A DNA stretch of 64,000 bases, taken from the NCBI RefSeq assembly GCF_030056815.1, contig NZ_JASHKR010000001.1, positions 1-64,000 on the forward strand. The letters are read 5' to 3'. This stretch comes from Rhodococcus sp. IEGM 1379 (GTDB taxonomy: Bacteria; Actinomycetota; Actinomycetes; Mycobacteriales; Mycobacteriaceae). The position numbers were made by a program, and so were the translations under genes. This document shows, one piece after another, positions 1 through 14,329 of the stretch. Below the pieces are notes generated by a model. That model made no database searches and was not told the DNA's origin. It saw only the letters and a program-made list of their open reading frames with translations. Position 1 is the stretch's first letter, and every line of letters starts with the position of its first letter.

Positions 1-31
1 CAGGGTAGGCGAGAGTGCCCCTCGGATTTTC

Positions 32-1117
32 CTACGGTCTGTCCGTAGCAGGGGAGGCGGCGCGTCGCCACTGCGATTCGTTGGCAATCATCCACGACAA
101 CAGATACTCGGCGGCCTCTTCGTTGGCATCCGGGCCCGCCAGAAGGTCGGCGTACGCCTGGCTCGGCGCGACGATTCGGATGCCGTCCCGGGTGAGGATT
201 CGATCGAATACCGACGGAGAGAGTGGAGCGGTGACCCAGACGTCGGCGCCACTCTCGACGCGTCGGAGGCCCATAGCGTCCGCAAATTGGTCGACGTTGT
301 CCGCGTGAAAATGCGCGCGCTGTGTGGGCGCGTACCGCGCGAAGGGTGCGGCAGCGACCGACGCGGTGCCGGCGTAGATGTGTCCGCTGAGTTGGCGCAG
401 TTGGTCGAAGAGAGCCTCGAGACCGTCGGGGGCATGAAAGCCATGCGGTGTGGGAGCTTTGGCCACTGATTCCTGAGCCCACTCACGCAGCATCTTCGGC
501 CAGTTGGCATCGGCGATTCCGCCGCGGGGGAGTCTGGACACCAATTCACGATCGGCCAGCGTCTGCACAACTCGATATGTTGCGCCGGTCGACGCGCCGG
601 CCAAGCGCACCAGAGCAGTAATCGCCAACGGTGGAGCGAAATCGGCCAGTGCTCGTACGACGCGAGCCGACGGATCGCCGCTGAGTTGGCCCGACGGACG
701 GCCGGGGCCGCGCCACGGGTCTGCGTCGGCGCCCCGGCCACGCACCCAGACTGCGGGACGGTCGGCAGTCAGAGAGACGTTTCCGGTGGCATCGGCATAG
801 GAGAGGGCGTGGGCGTCGAGTTGGCGACGCACGGGTTCGGACAGGTATTTGGCGCAGACGAAGCCGGACTGCCCGGCGGGGAAGCGGTCGGCGATTCCGG
901 GAACGTCGCTGCTCAGAACCCCGTGTGCGGCGTAGACCCCGAACTTGGCGACTGAACCGTCAGGGGAGCGGAGGTCGAGGCGAAGCGGCGCTTCGGAGAG
1001 GTCAGGGGAGCGCTTCGTGGACAAAGACCAGGTGGCGGGCAAGTTTTCTTCGATGATCTCGACGGATCGACGAAAAATGTCGATGGGGCGTTCCGGTTCC
1101 GACTCAGCTTCGCTCAT
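32..1117 (-). CDS. Winged-helix DNA-binding protein of unknown function
   Basis: 361 residues, complete, ATG start. Residues about 150-205 read as a winged helix-turn-helix (a run of Ala/Leu-rich helices followed by a basic turn near Arg196-Pro197-Arg198), after an N-terminal alpha/beta domain containing the phrase YADATGNVSL at 107-116. That arrangement is common in uncharacterised actinobacterial regulators and resembles the DNA-binding part of AbiEi-type antitoxin-like proteins. No toxin partner lies next to it: the neighbour is an MFS transporter on the same strand, 150 bp away. The function is not recognised; DNA binding is an inference from the fold pattern. Confidence 0.7.
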   Translation of the reverse strand: MSEAESEPERPIDIFRRSVEIIEENLPATWSLSTKRSPDLSEAPLRLDLRSPDGSVAKFGVYAAHGVLSSDVPGIADRFPAGQSGFVCAKYLSEPVRRQLDAHALSYADATGNVSLTADRPAVWVRGRGADADPWRGPGRPSGQLSGDPSARVVRALADFAPPLAITALVRLAGASTGATYRVVQTLADRELVSRLPRGGIADANWPKMLREWAQESVAKAPTPHGFHAPDGLEALFDQLRQLSGHIYAGTASVAAAPFARYAPTQRAHFHADNVDQFADAMGLRRVESGADVWVTAPLSPSVFDRILTRDGIRIVAPSQAYADLLAGPDANEEAAEYLLSWMIANESQWRRAASPATDRP

Positions 1118-1267
1118 GTTCCAATAGTATCAATATCTGCCGTTGACGGAAACCCCAGATTTTCCGAATACAGGTTTACCGTCGAGCATCAATCATGAGT
1201 CCTCGCCAATTCCGAAAACTCACGACTTGCAACGCTCAATTTTCGAATCTGCACCGAGACCCGGGCC

Positions 1268-2440
1268 TCAATCCGCCTTCGAGCGTGGTTTCGGCATAAC
1301 CAGGGGAGTCACCAGCGCAAGGAGCACTGCGGGGATCAGGAAGCTGGCGACGGGTGACACGTCGTAGACGGGGGTCAAGGCGATGGGCGCCAACGCGGCG
1401 CCGCCAAAACGCATGGCTTGGACGACCGACACTGCGCCGCCTCGGTTGGGGCCTTGTGAACCCAGTACTGCCGCGTTGACTCCGACGAGGACGAACTGGC
1501 TGGCGATGCCGGCAACAAACCAGGCGATCGCGATGGCCGGGATGACGGTTGCCAACCCGACGATGGTCACGAGGATCGCACCGCCGATCGCACCGATGAG
1601 CACCGAGGATCGGGCGCCGATGCGGTCGATCAATATTCCGATCGGACGCGCGCACAGGATGCCGGCGAGACCGAAGAGCGTCAGCAGGAGACCTCTGACG
1701 GTAGGTGCGAGTGCGAACTCGTCCTCGAAGCGGAAGGCGATCAGGAAGCTCAGTCCGCCGAGTGCGCCCCAGCCCAGTAGGGCGGCGATGCCGATGCGGA
1801 GAACTTCGGGGCGGAGGGCGTCGCGTAGCCGTGCGGGGGTGGTGGTGGTTGCCTTGTCGGCGGTCGGTAACCCGATGGCCCCGAGTAGGCCGGCGACGAC
1901 GGCGATGATGAGAAATGCCAAGCGCCAATCGAATTCGGCGGCCAAGCCGCCGATCAGCGGTGCCGATGACTGGCCGGCGGCCTGAAAAGCGCCGAAGGCC
2001 CCGAGTGCGCGACCGAGGCGTGCCTGCGGTGTGGCGGCCGCCAATGATGCAAGCAGCAGGGGAGTGGTGAACGCATTTGCGGAGCCCTGTAGAACTCGGG
2101 CCGCGAGGAAAATTTCGATCGTCGGAGCGAGGAAGCACGCCACGGATGCGATGACGTACACCCCGTAGGCGATGCGGACGGTCCGAACCTTGCCCCACCG
2201 GGAACCGAGAGTTCCCGACACCAACATGAGTGCGGCGAACGGCAACAGATATGCGGTGAGCGACGACGCGGCCGCTGACGGTCCGACCCCGAGATCGTCG
2301 CCGATCTCGGGGAGCGTGGATACGACGACACCGCCGCCGAACGGGCCGAGAAACCCGCCGGCGTACAGCGCGATCAGTTGCAAGCGAAGGCGGAGTGGCG
2401 GGGGATTGTTCGCGTTGCCGTCAGTGGTGTTCTTACTCAC
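1268..2440 (-). CDS. MFS transporter
   Basis: 390-residue polytopic membrane protein with about 12 hydrophobic segments. The loop after helix 2 (GSRWGKVR, about 78-85) fits the MFS cytoplasmic motif A in weakened form, and a second half-motif (ARPIGILIDRIGAR) follows helix 7. It probably exports a small molecule by proton antiport; the substrate cannot be read from sequence. The GTG start overlaps the stop of the upstream PAC2 gene by four bases (GTGA), so the two are probably translationally coupled. The 1118-1267 gap downstream holds no further gene. Confidence 0.85.
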   Translation of the reverse strand: MSKNTTDGNANNPPPLRLRLQLIALYAGGFLGPFGGGVVVSTLPEIGDDLGVGPSAAASSLTAYLLPFAALMLVSGTLGSRWGKVRTVRIAYGVYVIASVACFLAPTIEIFLAARVLQGSANAFTTPLLLASLAAATPQARLGRALGAFGAFQAAGQSSAPLIGGLAAEFDWRLAFLIIAVVAGLLGAIGLPTADKATTTTPARLRDALRPEVLRIGIAALLGWGALGGLSFLIAFRFEDEFALAPTVRGLLLTLFGLAGILCARPIGILIDRIGARSSVLIGAIGGAILVTIVGLATVIPAIAIAWFVAGIASQFVLVGVNAAVLGSQGPNRGGAVSVVQAMRFGGAALAPIALTPVYDVSPVASFLIPAVLLALVTPLVMPKPRSKAD

Positions 2441-3384
2441 AGTCCGAAGCTGCCAGGGCCCCGTCGACGCAGGTATCGCTCGAATTCGGCTGCGATAGCG
2501 TCGCCGTCGATCTTTGCGATAGCTTCCGTGATGTCGGTTTCGGCGTCGCCGCGCTCTTCGAGAGTGCGGACGTACTCGCCGATTTCTTCGTCGTCGGAGG
2601 TCATTTCGTTGACTGCCTCTTCCCAGTCCTCGGACTGGGCCGGAAGCTCGCCGAGCGGGACTTCGATGTCGAGAACGTCCTCGACTCGTTGCAGCAGTGC
2701 CACCGTAGCCTTGGGGTTAGGTGGCTGAGATACGTAGTGCGGCACTGCCGCCCAGAAGGAAATGGCCGGTACACCTGCGCGGACGCACTCGTCCTGGAGA
2801 ACTCCGGTGATTCCTGTAGGGCCTTCGTATCGGGTTTGTTCGAGGTTGAATCGAGCTGCGGATTCGCTGCTGTAGGCCGTTCCGGTGACCGGGACCGGCC
2901 GAGTGTGCGGAGTGTCTGCGAGAAGTGCGCCGAGGATGACGACTGTCCTGACGTTGAGCTGGTCGATCAGTTCGAGCAGGTCCTCGCAGAAGCTTCGCCA
3001 GCGCATGTTCGGCTCGATGCCGTGAAGCAGAACGATGTCGCTCTGACTGCCGGGAGGTGAGCAGACTGACAAACGTGTAGCAGGCCAGACGATTTCGCGG
3101 GTGACGCCGTCAATCTGACGCACGGTGGGGCGGTTGACCTGGTAGTCGTAGTAGTCCTCGGAATCGAGCTCGGCCAGCGGTTGGGCGTCCCAGATCAGTG
3201 CGAGGTGCTCGACGGCCCCACTGGCGGCGTCACCAGCGTCGTTCCAGCCTTCGAATGCCGCAACAAGAATGGGATCGCGCAGCACGGGGATGTCGCCTTC
3301 AGGGCGATCAGGACTCTCGAAGGCCGCGGAATCGTCGAAATCGACCGGGCCGTCGGGAGTGACGGGGAACTCACTTGGACTCAC
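2437..3384 (-). CDS. PAC2 (proteasome assembly chaperone) family protein
   Basis: 315 residues, GTG start. The N-terminal part carries the PAC2-like phrase LVAAFEGWNDAGDAA (about 40-54) and the TVVILGALLADTPHTRPV core, typical of the actinobacterial PAC2 family. Archaeal and eukaryotic PAC2 relatives act in proteasome assembly. The bacterial members (Rv2125 in M. tuberculosis is the positional match) have no firmly assigned role, so assistance to the 20S proteasome encoded about 30 kb away is only a guess. It is divergent from metH with 51 bp between starts and is followed by the coupled MFS gene. Confidence 0.85.
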   Translation of the reverse strand: MSPSEFPVTPDGPVDFDDSAAFESPDRPEGDIPVLRDPILVAAFEGWNDAGDAASGAVEHLALIWDAQPLAELDSEDYYDYQVNRPTVRQIDGVTREIVWPATRLSVCSPPGSQSDIVLLHGIEPNMRWRSFCEDLLELIDQLNVRTVVILGALLADTPHTRPVPVTGTAYSSESAARFNLEQTRYEGPTGITGVLQDECVRAGVPAISFWAAVPHYVSQPPNPKATVALLQRVEDVLDIEVPLGELPAQSEDWEEAVNEMTSDDEEIGEYVRTLEERGDAETDITEAIAKIDGDAIAAEFERYLRRRGPGSFGL

Positions 3385-3435
3385 CCACCTAGCCTACGGC
3401 CAGAGCATGTCGGTACGCCCACTACTCTGGACGGC

Positions 3436-6997
<3,562 letters not shown>

Positions 6998-7005
<8 letters not shown>

Positions 7006-7696
7006 TGTGTTGACTGAGGTCCCCGGATCGACGCTCGGTGGTGTCCTGTGGGATATGGACGGCACCCTGCTTGATTCGGAGAAGCTGTGGGACATCGCGC
7101 TTCACGAGTTGTCGCTGCGTCTGGGTGGGCCGATGACGGAGGCGACTCGCATTGCCGTCATCGGCGCATCCAGTCCGTTCGCGTTGGCGACGCTCTTCGA
7201 TTCGCTCGATCTCGAGAAGCATCCGGAGGCTATTGCCGAGGCGAAGGACTGGATGTACACCCGCGTCGGCGATCTCTTCGAGGACGGCGTGACGTGGCGC
7301 CCCGGTGCGCAGGAGGCTCTTGCGACAGTTCGTGACGGCGGGCTTCGGTCGGCGCTTGTCACCAACACCGAGCGGGTACTGGTGGAACGCGCGCTCGGGA
7401 TGCTCGGTCGTGAATTCTTCGACCATTCCGTGTGCGGCGACGAGGTGCCGGCGGGTAAGCCCGCTCCCGATCCGTATCTGCGGGGCGCTCACCTTCTCGG
7501 GCTCCAACCGGCGCAGTGCTTGGCCATCGAGGATTCACCGACCGGAACGGCGTCGGCGACTGCTGCGGGATGCGTCGTGTTGGTAGTTCCGTGTGAGGTC
7601 GATGTGGCTAACGGACCTGGTCGGGTGTTCCGAGAGTCGTTGGTGGACTTGTCGATTTACGATCTTCACGACGTTCACTCGTCTGTATCGCGTTAG
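6998..7696 (+). CDS. HAD-superfamily hydrolase (beta-phosphoglucomutase-like phosphatase)
   Basis: 232 residues. The DxDGT motif at Asp19-Thr23 supplies the nucleophile, followed by a helical cap, a Thr-Asn motif (LVTNTE), Lys in AGKPAPDPY, and the acidic IEDSPTG motif. These are the four HAD motifs of subfamily IA phosphatases and phosphomutases. The substrate is unknown. The ATG at 6998 overlaps the end of metH by 8 bases, so it is co-transcribed and probably translationally coupled. A repair or housekeeping role beside methionine synthesis is speculative. Confidence 0.9.
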
Positions 7697-7709
7697 GTTG
7701 GTGTGACTA

Positions 7710-8570
7710 GTGGCTATACCGAAAATCGTATTGTTCTACCAGTTCACGCCGTTGGCTGATCCGGAAGCGATCAAGCTGTGGCAGCACAGCTTGGCCGAGT
7801 CCAACAATCTGACCGGGCGAATCCTGATCTCTGAGCACGGGATCAACGCCACTGTCGGCGGAGATATCGAGGACGTCAAGCGGTACGTAAAAGGCACCCG
7901 CAGTTACGCGCCCTTCAAGATGGCCGACATCAAGTGGTCGGATGGGCTGGGCAATGACTTTCCGCGCCTGTCCGTCAAGGTGCGCAGCGAGATCGTGACT
8001 TTCGGTGCGCCCGAAGAACTTGCCGTGGACAAGAACGGTGTTGTCGGCGGTGGCGTTCACCTGGCGCCGAAGGAATTGCATGAGCTCGTCGACAATCGCG
8101 GTGACGACGTCGTCTTCTTCGACGGCCGCAACGCCTTCGAGGCCGAGATCGGACGGTTCCGCGACGCCGTTGTTCCGGACGTAACGACAACTCGAGATTT
8201 TGTCAGCGAACTGGACAGCGGCAAGTACGACCACCTCAAGGGCAAAGCGGTAGTCACGTACTGCACCGGGGGAGTGCGCTGCGAGGTGCTCTCGTCGCTG
8301 ATGCGTTCACGCGGATTCGACGAGGTGTACCAGCTCGCCGGTGGGATCGTCCGATACGGAGAGACCTTTGGCGACAAGGGTTTGTGGGACGGTTCGCTGT
8401 ATGTCTTCGACAAGCGCATGAACATCGAGTTCTCGTCGGAGTCGAAAACTATCGGTGTCTGTGTCGACTGTGGAACGCCCACGCCTCGATTCCGCAACAG
8501 AATCGACGGCGACGGCCGCACCCTCGAATTGCTGTGCGAGAGTTGTTCACCCGACCTCGAACAGGCCTGA
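7710..8570 (+). CDS. trhO: tRNA uridine(34) hydroxylase TrhO (rhodanese family, YceA-like)
   Basis: 286 residues, GTG start. An N-terminal ferredoxin-like domain ([14 protein letters not shown] at 38-51) precedes a rhodanese domain whose active-site loop is Cys185 in CTGGVR. The C-terminal tail carries Cys251/Cys254 and Cys276/Cys279, a probable metal site seen in this family. TrhO catalyses oxygen-dependent 5-hydroxylation of U34 in tRNAs. It sits 13 bases after the HAD gene and 3 bases before the pseudouridine synthase, so a small tRNA-modification operon is likely. Confidence 0.93.
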   Translation: MAIPKIVLFYQFTPLADPEAIKLWQHSLAESNNLTGRILISEHGINATVGGDIEDVKRYVKGTRSYAPFKMADIKWSDGLGNDFPRLSVKVRSEIVTFGAPEELAVDKNGVVGGGVHLAPKELHELVDNRGDDVVFFDGRNAFEAEIGRFRDAVVPDVTTTRDFVSELDSGKYDHLKGKAVVTYCTGGVRCEVLSSLMRSRGFDEVYQLAGGIVRYGETFGDKGLWDGSLYVFDKRMNIEFSSESKTIGVCVDCGTPTPRFRNRIDGDGRTLELLCESCSPDLEQA

Positions 8571-8573
8571 GAA

Positions 8574-9488
8574 GTGCCCAAGGCACCGCTGCCGATCCGA
8601 AACGGACTCGGACCGGATCGGCTGCGGATGCCCCGGGAATCCGAGGCGCGCACAGTTCTGGAGTACCTGACCGGTGAGTTTCCAGACGAACGGGCACTGT
8701 GGACCGTGCTCGTCGACACCGGCGGCGTAGTCGACGAGCACGGCCGAACCGTCTCGTCGGACACTCGTTATCAGCCCACGCGCTTCGTGTACTTCTACCG
8801 CGAGCCGGCACCCGAGATTCCGGTTCCGCATCAGATCGAGATCCTGCACCGCGACGAGCAGATCCTGGTGGTCGACAAGCCTCATTTCCTGGCGACCATT
8901 CCGCGTGGGGCGCACATCGTGGAAAGTGCGGTCGTGCGGCTGCGGCGTGATCTCGACCTACCCGACCTTGCCCCGGTACATAGGCTCGACCGGATGACGG
9001 CCGGAGTCATCGTGTTCACCGTGACGCCAGATCTGCGTCGGCCGTACCAGGAATTGTTCGCCGAACAGCGGATCGTCAAGGAATACGATGCGATCGCCGG
9101 TTTTGATCCGGAGCTGACATTTCCCCGAACGGTCCGCAGCCGGATCAACAAGGTGCACGGCGAGATGACAGCCACCGAGGTCGAGGGCGAACCGAACAGT
9201 GAAACCCGCATCGAGCTGACCTCGACCGTCACCGATTCCTCAGGCGCGACGTTTGGCCGATACCGGTTGTTCCCGCGAACCGGGCGCACCCACCAACTTC
9301 GGCTGCATTTGAATTCGCTCGGGGTCCCCATCGTCGGTGACAACTATTACCCGCATTACCGCCCGTCGGCACCAGGTGACTTCTCTGCACCTCTCCGTCT
9401 CCTGGCTCGGGCACTGGAGTACCCGGACCCGATCACCGGGCATACACGCCGGTTCGTCAGCTCCCGCGCGCTCGACATGGGCTTGTGA
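8574..9488 (+). CDS. RluA-family RNA pseudouridine synthase
   Basis: 304 residues, GTG start three bases after the trhO stop. The catalytic motif HRLDRMTAG is at 137-145, with Asp139 as nucleophile, and the second family motif ([12 protein letters not shown]) is present near the C-terminus. It isomerises uridine to pseudouridine in rRNA or tRNA; the exact site cannot be told. There is no S4 domain at the N-terminus. The grouping with trhO suggests co-expression of RNA-modifying enzymes. Confidence 0.92.
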   Translation: MPKAPLPIRNGLGPDRLRMPRESEARTVLEYLTGEFPDERALWTVLVDTGGVVDEHGRTVSSDTRYQPTRFVYFYREPAPEIPVPHQIEILHRDEQILVVDKPHFLATIPRGAHIVESAVVRLRRDLDLPDLAPVHRLDRMTAGVIVFTVTPDLRRPYQELFAEQRIVKEYDAIAGFDPELTFPRTVRSRINKVHGEMTATEVEGEPNSETRIELTSTVTDSSGATFGRYRLFPRTGRTHQLRLHLNSLGVPIVGDNYYPHYRPSAPGDFSAPLRLLARALEYPDPITGHTRRFVSSRALDMGL

Positions 9489-9546
9489 CGGGCTCGTGCG
9501 TGGCCCTGTGAAAACCAGTTCCCCTCTCGTGAAAGAATGGCTACCT

Positions 9547-9810
9547 GTGAAGACCTTCGAATCCTTGTTCGCCGAGTTGACCGAGCGTGCTGCCACCCGT
9601 CCCGAGGGGTCCGGCACTGTCGCCGCCCTCGATGCTGGTGTTCACGCACAGGGCAAAAAGGTCATCGAGGAAGCCGGTGAAGTGTGGATCGCTGCGGAGT
9701 ACCAGAGCGATGAGCAGCTAGCCGAAGAAATTTCCCAGCTTTTGTACTGGACGCAGGTGTTGATGGTCGGCCGCGGGCTGACCCTCGAAGACGTGTACCG
9801 ACATCTGTGA
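9547..9810 (+). CDS. hisE: Phosphoribosyl-ATP pyrophosphatase
   Basis: 87 residues, the usual size for stand-alone HisE. It hydrolyses phosphoribosyl-ATP to phosphoribosyl-AMP, the second step of histidine synthesis. The metal-binding helix with [11 protein letters not shown] and the later EEISQLLYW helix match the all-alpha NTP pyrophosphatase fold. The GTG at 9547 was chosen over the longer open frame because it gives the family N-terminus ([11 protein letters not shown]). hisG follows 74 bp downstream, as in mycobacteria. Confidence 0.95.
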   Translation: MKTFESLFAELTERAATRPEGSGTVAALDAGVHAQGKKVIEEAGEVWIAAEYQSDEQLAEEISQLLYWTQVLMVGRGLTLEDVYRHL

Positions 9811-9884
9811 ATCGGATCTGACCCGACGTTCCGAGTTCACATTTCCCACGTCTGACCCATCACCTTCCGAAAGGACGTTCACTG

Positions 9885-10736
9885 ATGTTGCGCGTCGCAG
9901 TTCCCAACAAAGGCTCGCTGTCCGAGTCCGCCGCAGAAATCCTCAGCGAAGCCGGCTACCGTCGTCGCACCGATTCGCGGGACCTGACGGTTCTCGATCC
10001 GGCCAATCAGGTCGAGTTCTTCTTCTTGCGTCCCAAGGACATTGCCATCTATGTCGGATCGGGTGAACTCGATCTGGGCATCACCGGTCGCGACTTGGCC
10101 GGAGACTCGGGTGCCGAGGTTTCCGAGCGACTGTCACTCGGCTTCGGCCGTTCGTCGTTCCGCTATGCGGCTCCCGCCGGCAAGGACTGGACTGTCGAAG
10201 ACCTGGCGGGCCTGCGCATCGCCACGTCGTACCCGAACCTCGTTCGTCAGGACCTCGCGGCTCGCGGCATCGAGGCGACGGTTATCCGTCTCGACGGCGC
10301 CGTCGAGATCTCGATCCAGCTCGGTGTCGCCGACGCTATTGCCGACGTTGTCGGTTCCGGTCGTACGCTCCGTCAGCACAACCTGGTCGCCTTCGGCGAT
10401 TCGCTGTGCGATTCGGAAGGTGTCCTGATCGAGCGCACCGGTTCGCCGCAGGACGACGCTGCACGCAACTTGCTGATCGAGCGTGTTCGCGGAATCGTCT
10501 TCGCGCAGCAGAACCTGATGATCGACTACGACTGCCCGCGAAGCATCCTCGACGAAGCCATCAAGATGACGCCGGGCATGGAATCGCCGACGCTCTCGCC
10601 GTTGGCTGATCCGGACTGGGTCGCAGTACGCGCCATGGTTGCCATCAAGGATCACAATCAGGTGATGGATGCCCTGGCCGAACTCGGTGCCAGGGCCATC
10701 CTCGCGTCGAACATTCGCTCGGTACGCGCTTTCTGA
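9885..10736 (+). CDS. hisG: ATP phosphoribosyltransferase (long form)
   Basis: 283 residues, the length of the long-form HisG with a C-terminal histidine-binding regulatory domain, so no HisZ is needed. It condenses ATP with PRPP, the committed step of histidine synthesis. The N-terminus [13 protein letters not shown] and the PRPP loop region [14 protein letters not shown] (about 155-168) are characteristic. The ATG follows a good ribosome site (GAAAGGAC, 9868-9875). A strong hairpin terminator follows directly. Confidence 0.97.
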   Translation: MLRVAVPNKGSLSESAAEILSEAGYRRRTDSRDLTVLDPANQVEFFFLRPKDIAIYVGSGELDLGITGRDLAGDSGAEVSERLSLGFGRSSFRYAAPAGKDWTVEDLAGLRIATSYPNLVRQDLAARGIEATVIRLDGAVEISIQLGVADAIADVVGSGRTLRQHNLVAFGDSLCDSEGVLIERTGSPQDDAARNLLIERVRGIVFAQQNLMIDYDCPRSILDEAIKMTPGMESPTLSPLADPDWVAVRAMVAIKDHNQVMDALAELGARAILASNIRSVRAF

Positions 10737-10753
10737 TCGATCACTGCATGCGT

Positions 10754-10791
10754 ATTCGCGCCCGTTCCTTATCTCAGGAACGGGCGCGAAT
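10754..10791. terminator. Bidirectional rho-independent-type hairpin
   Basis: A perfect 16-bp inverted repeat (10754-10769 with 10776-10791) around a 6-nt loop lies between convergent hisG and the thioesterase gene. It overlaps the last codons of the latter. There is no long T-run, as is common in actinobacteria. Confidence 0.85.
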
Positions 10792-11583
10792 CTGCAACGT
10801 CTGGGCGATGCGGCCGACTGCACCCTGCTCGTCGTAGAGCACTCCGGCACACATGCCGACGCCGTCGGGTCCGGTGGTCGTTTCAGCAGACACGCCGATC
10901 CATTCTCCTTCGGGCACGCGGAAGATGTGCACCGTCAGATCGGTGTTGAGGAACGTCCAGTGCTCGGGATCGAGTTTGGCACCGACGCCGTTGGAGATGT
11001 CGGCGATGACGAAGAGGCGTTCGAGAGCCGTCAACTCCTCGCCTTCGACCAGCGCCGGCTTGGGCTTGGCCCATACCTTTCCGGTTCCCTCGCAACCGAT
11101 TTTGGAAATCCAGGACCAGTCGAGAGTCTTCAGGTAGCCGACGCTCCACATTCCGGCGAGGACACCAGGTGTTCCGCTTTCGCGCGGTTCGAGCGGCGGG
11201 TCCACAACGTGGACAACATCTTTGGTATCCGCAGTTTCCATACGCCACGCGGTACCACGCGCCACTGCGCGTGACGATCCGTCAGGAGCGCTCGCCCACA
11301 GTTCGGCAACGATCAATTCGATTCTGCGACCGGGACGTTCGATCCAGGAGCGAACCTCGATGTCCGCGATCGGGATCGGTCCGAGAATTTCGACGACAAC
11401 TCGGGTCAGGCGGGTTCCTTCGCGGGCGCCGCAACGCTCGAGGGCGCGCACCAGAAGCGCCGACGGGGGAGCGCCGTGCTGAAGCGTGGGGCCCCAGATG
11501 CTCACCGTTGCCTGCGTGCTCGCAAACCGCTCGTGGCCTTCCTCGGTAGCGCCAAGAAAGCGGTAGTACGAACTGTCGGTCAT
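10774..11583 (-). CDS. Acyl-CoA thioesterase family protein (double hot-dog)
   Basis: 269 residues. Two hot-dog-like halves are visible: an N-terminal one with WGPTLQHGAPPSALLVRAL (about 30-48) and a C-terminal one with ADISNGVGAKLDPEHWTFLNTDLTVHI-type segments, matching the TesB-like thioesterase family of actinobacteria. It probably hydrolyses acyl-CoA esters; the chain length is unknown. Its ATG starts immediately after the stop of the RecB-like gene with no gap, so the two are co-transcribed. Its 3' end lies inside the shared terminator with hisG. Confidence 0.85.
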   Translation of the reverse strand: MTDSSYYRFLGATEEGHERFASTQATVSIWGPTLQHGAPPSALLVRALERCGAREGTRLTRVVVEILGPIPIADIEVRSWIERPGRRIELIVAELWASAPDGSSRAVARGTAWRMETADTKDVVHVVDPPLEPRESGTPGVLAGMWSVGYLKTLDWSWISKIGCEGTGKVWAKPKPALVEGEELTALERLFVIADISNGVGAKLDPEHWTFLNTDLTVHIFRVPEGEWIGVSAETTTGPDGVGMCAGVLYDEQGAVGRIAQTLQIRARS

Positions 11584-12474
11584 CTACGTATTCTCCTTTG
11601 CAGCAACAACTTCGGTGCCCAGTAGATCCGGCCAGCCCGGGTAGGGCGGTGGGGTGCCGCCAAATGCGGGGCACAGGGCCTTGTGATCGCACCAATCGCA
11701 CAGTTTGCCAGGCTTGGGTCGGAAGTCTCCGCTCGCACCTGCCGCCAGGATCGCCTTCCAGATTGCGGACAGTGTGCGTTCGAACCGAATGAGTTCGTCG
11801 TGATCGGGCGCGTACGTGAGGATCGATCCGGAGGCCAGGTAGATCAGGCGCAATTGTGCTGGGACGATTCCGCGGGTTCGTAGGAGAACCAGCGCATAGA
11901 ACTTCATCTGGAACAGCGCTTTGGACTCGGTGAACTCACGGGGCGCCTTACCGGTCTTGTAGTCGACCACCCGCACCTCTCCGGTGGATGCGACGTCGAT
12001 GCGGTCGACAAATCCGCGCAGCCGTACACCGTTGTCGAGTTCCGTTTCTACGTAGACCTCGCAGGCTTCGGCGTCGAAACGCGTCGGATCTTCGAGTGTG
12101 TAGTACGTCTGGACCAACTTGCCGACCTCGGTGAGAAACTCGTCAAGATTGTCGGCGGGAATCAACTCCGAAACCTCGAGAGATTCGGTGCTCACGCGCT
12201 CCCACGCCGGCCTTACCAACTCGGCTGCGCGATCCGGAACACGCTCGCCAGTGGGTAGTCCGAAGAGTGCTTCGAGGGCAGCGTGAACAACAGTGCCTCT
12301 GACCTGCGCTCGTGTGGGAGCTTCGGGGATTCGGTCGACGGCCCGGAACCGGTAGAGCAACGGGCATTGTTTGTAATCACCAGCACGCGAAGGTGACAGT
12401 GCGGGCCGGCTACGCGGGCGCTCCTGTGACGTTGCACCCGTTTGGGAGGGGGCTGGCAGTTCTACAGAGCTCAC
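11584..12474 (-). CDS. RecB-family PD-(D/E)XK exonuclease with Fe-S cluster motif
   Basis: About 296 residues from the GTG at 12474. The order LSPSRAGDYKQCP, GTVVHAALEALF, an acidic RGFVDRID, and VRVVDYKTGK matches the Cas4/RecB/AddB nuclease core (Asp and the EVRVVDYK motif). The first Cys together with CDWCDHKALC near the C-terminus would hold a 4Fe-4S cluster. It is likely a stand-alone DNA exonuclease in repair (positional match Rv2119). The frame is open to a GTG at 12558, which would leave two bases to the divergent trmI start; that is unlikely, so the later GTG is preferred, though neither has a clear ribosome site. Confidence 0.85.
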   Translation of the reverse strand: MSSVELPAPSQTGATSQERPRSRPALSPSRAGDYKQCPLLYRFRAVDRIPEAPTRAQVRGTVVHAALEALFGLPTGERVPDRAAELVRPAWERVSTESLEVSELIPADNLDEFLTEVGKLVQTYYTLEDPTRFDAEACEVYVETELDNGVRLRGFVDRIDVASTGEVRVVDYKTGKAPREFTESKALFQMKFYALVLLRTRGIVPAQLRLIYLASGSILTYAPDHDELIRFERTLSAIWKAILAAGASGDFRPKPGKLCDWCDHKALCPAFGGTPPPYPGWPDLLGTEVVAAKENT

Positions 12475-12488
12475 ACCTGGCAGGCTAG

Positions 12489-13571
<1,083 letters not shown>

Positions 13572-13584
13572 TCACTGGCAGAAC

Positions 13585-13623
13585 AAAAGAACGGCGATCC
13601 GAGTTCCGGATCGCCGTTCTTTT
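13585..13623. terminator. Bidirectional terminator between trmI and the lipoprotein gene
   Basis: A 16-bp perfect stem (13585-13600 with 13608-13623) and a 7-nt loop, flanked by A-rich and T-rich runs so that it can end transcription in both directions between the two convergent genes. Confidence 0.9.
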
Positions 13624-13635
13624 TGTTTCAACGGC

Positions 13636-14136
13636 TTATGCGCAGGGCGCACGTCCCATTTCGAACAGCGTGCAAGCAGAGGTATCGGCGAGCTTCCAGG
13701 AACCGTCTTCGAGCTCCCACGTCCACGGAGTGCCGGGCATTGTGCCGTGCGGGCTGACGATGGCGACGTCAGCAGTTGCAGTCTCACCGTCGACCTTGAC
13801 GTTCTCGACTGTGAAGGTGATCTTGTACGCGGGGTTGGCGCCCAGTGCCGTACCCATGGTCTCGATGTTGGCCTGGCGTGCGGAGCCGTCGACAACGAGT
13901 GCGGTCTTCTCGGCGATCGGCTTGGCCGGATCGATGAGCGTGATCAGTGCGGCGTTCAGGTCGTCGGCCGTCGGTGCGGTGACTGTCGACGTGGCCTTCG
14001 CGGAGCTCGAGGTGGTTGCAGCAACGGAAGTCGAGGTGGCAGCAGCCGTGTCCTTCGAGTCGTCGGAGCCACAGGCGCCGAGGGCGAGAACTGCGGCGAC
14101 GGCACAAGCGCTGACAAGAGTCTTGCGGATGATCAC
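13636..14136 (-). CDS. Secreted lipoprotein, LppK-position homolog
   Basis: 166 residues from the GTG at 14136, preceded by GAAAGG at a good distance; the longer frame to 14331 is rejected. A lipoprotein signal peptide ends in the lipobox LGAC with the lipidated Cys at 22. A Ser/Thr/Ala-rich linker follows (about 28-52), then a small alpha/beta domain with features of low-molecular-weight antigen lipoproteins of mycobacteria (IDPAKPIAEKTALVVDG, then a C-terminal WELEDGSWKLADTSACTLF segment). It is anchored outside the membrane; function unknown. It lies between trmI and mpa, as lppK does in M. tuberculosis, but the equivalence rests on position. Confidence 0.8.
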   Translation of the reverse strand: MIIRKTLVSACAVAAVLALGACGSDDSKDTAAATSTSVAATTSSSAKATSTVTAPTADDLNAALITLIDPAKPIAEKTALVVDGSARQANIETMGTALGANPAYKITFTVENVKVDGETATADVAIVSPHGTMPGTPWTWELEDGSWKLADTSACTLFEMGRAPCA

Positions 14137-14329
14137 AGCGTGACCTTTCGTTGTAGGAGAGACAGGCGCTGTCTCCATCTTGTAGGCAAGGCTAACATGA
14201 CCTACTTGGGGGTCAGTACCGGCGATCGGGACAAGCTGCGGCAGTGAAATCTCACTCCCACACCGTGTCTGGCGACACTTGGGCCCTGATGCCGGTAGCG
14301 TTGATGCATCGCACTGGGAGGAGACGCAC

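Noticed and set aside
3181-3435. N-terminal extension of the metH frame
   Set aside because: It overlaps the divergent PAC2 gene and contains no family sequence; ATG 3436 gives the normal MetH start.
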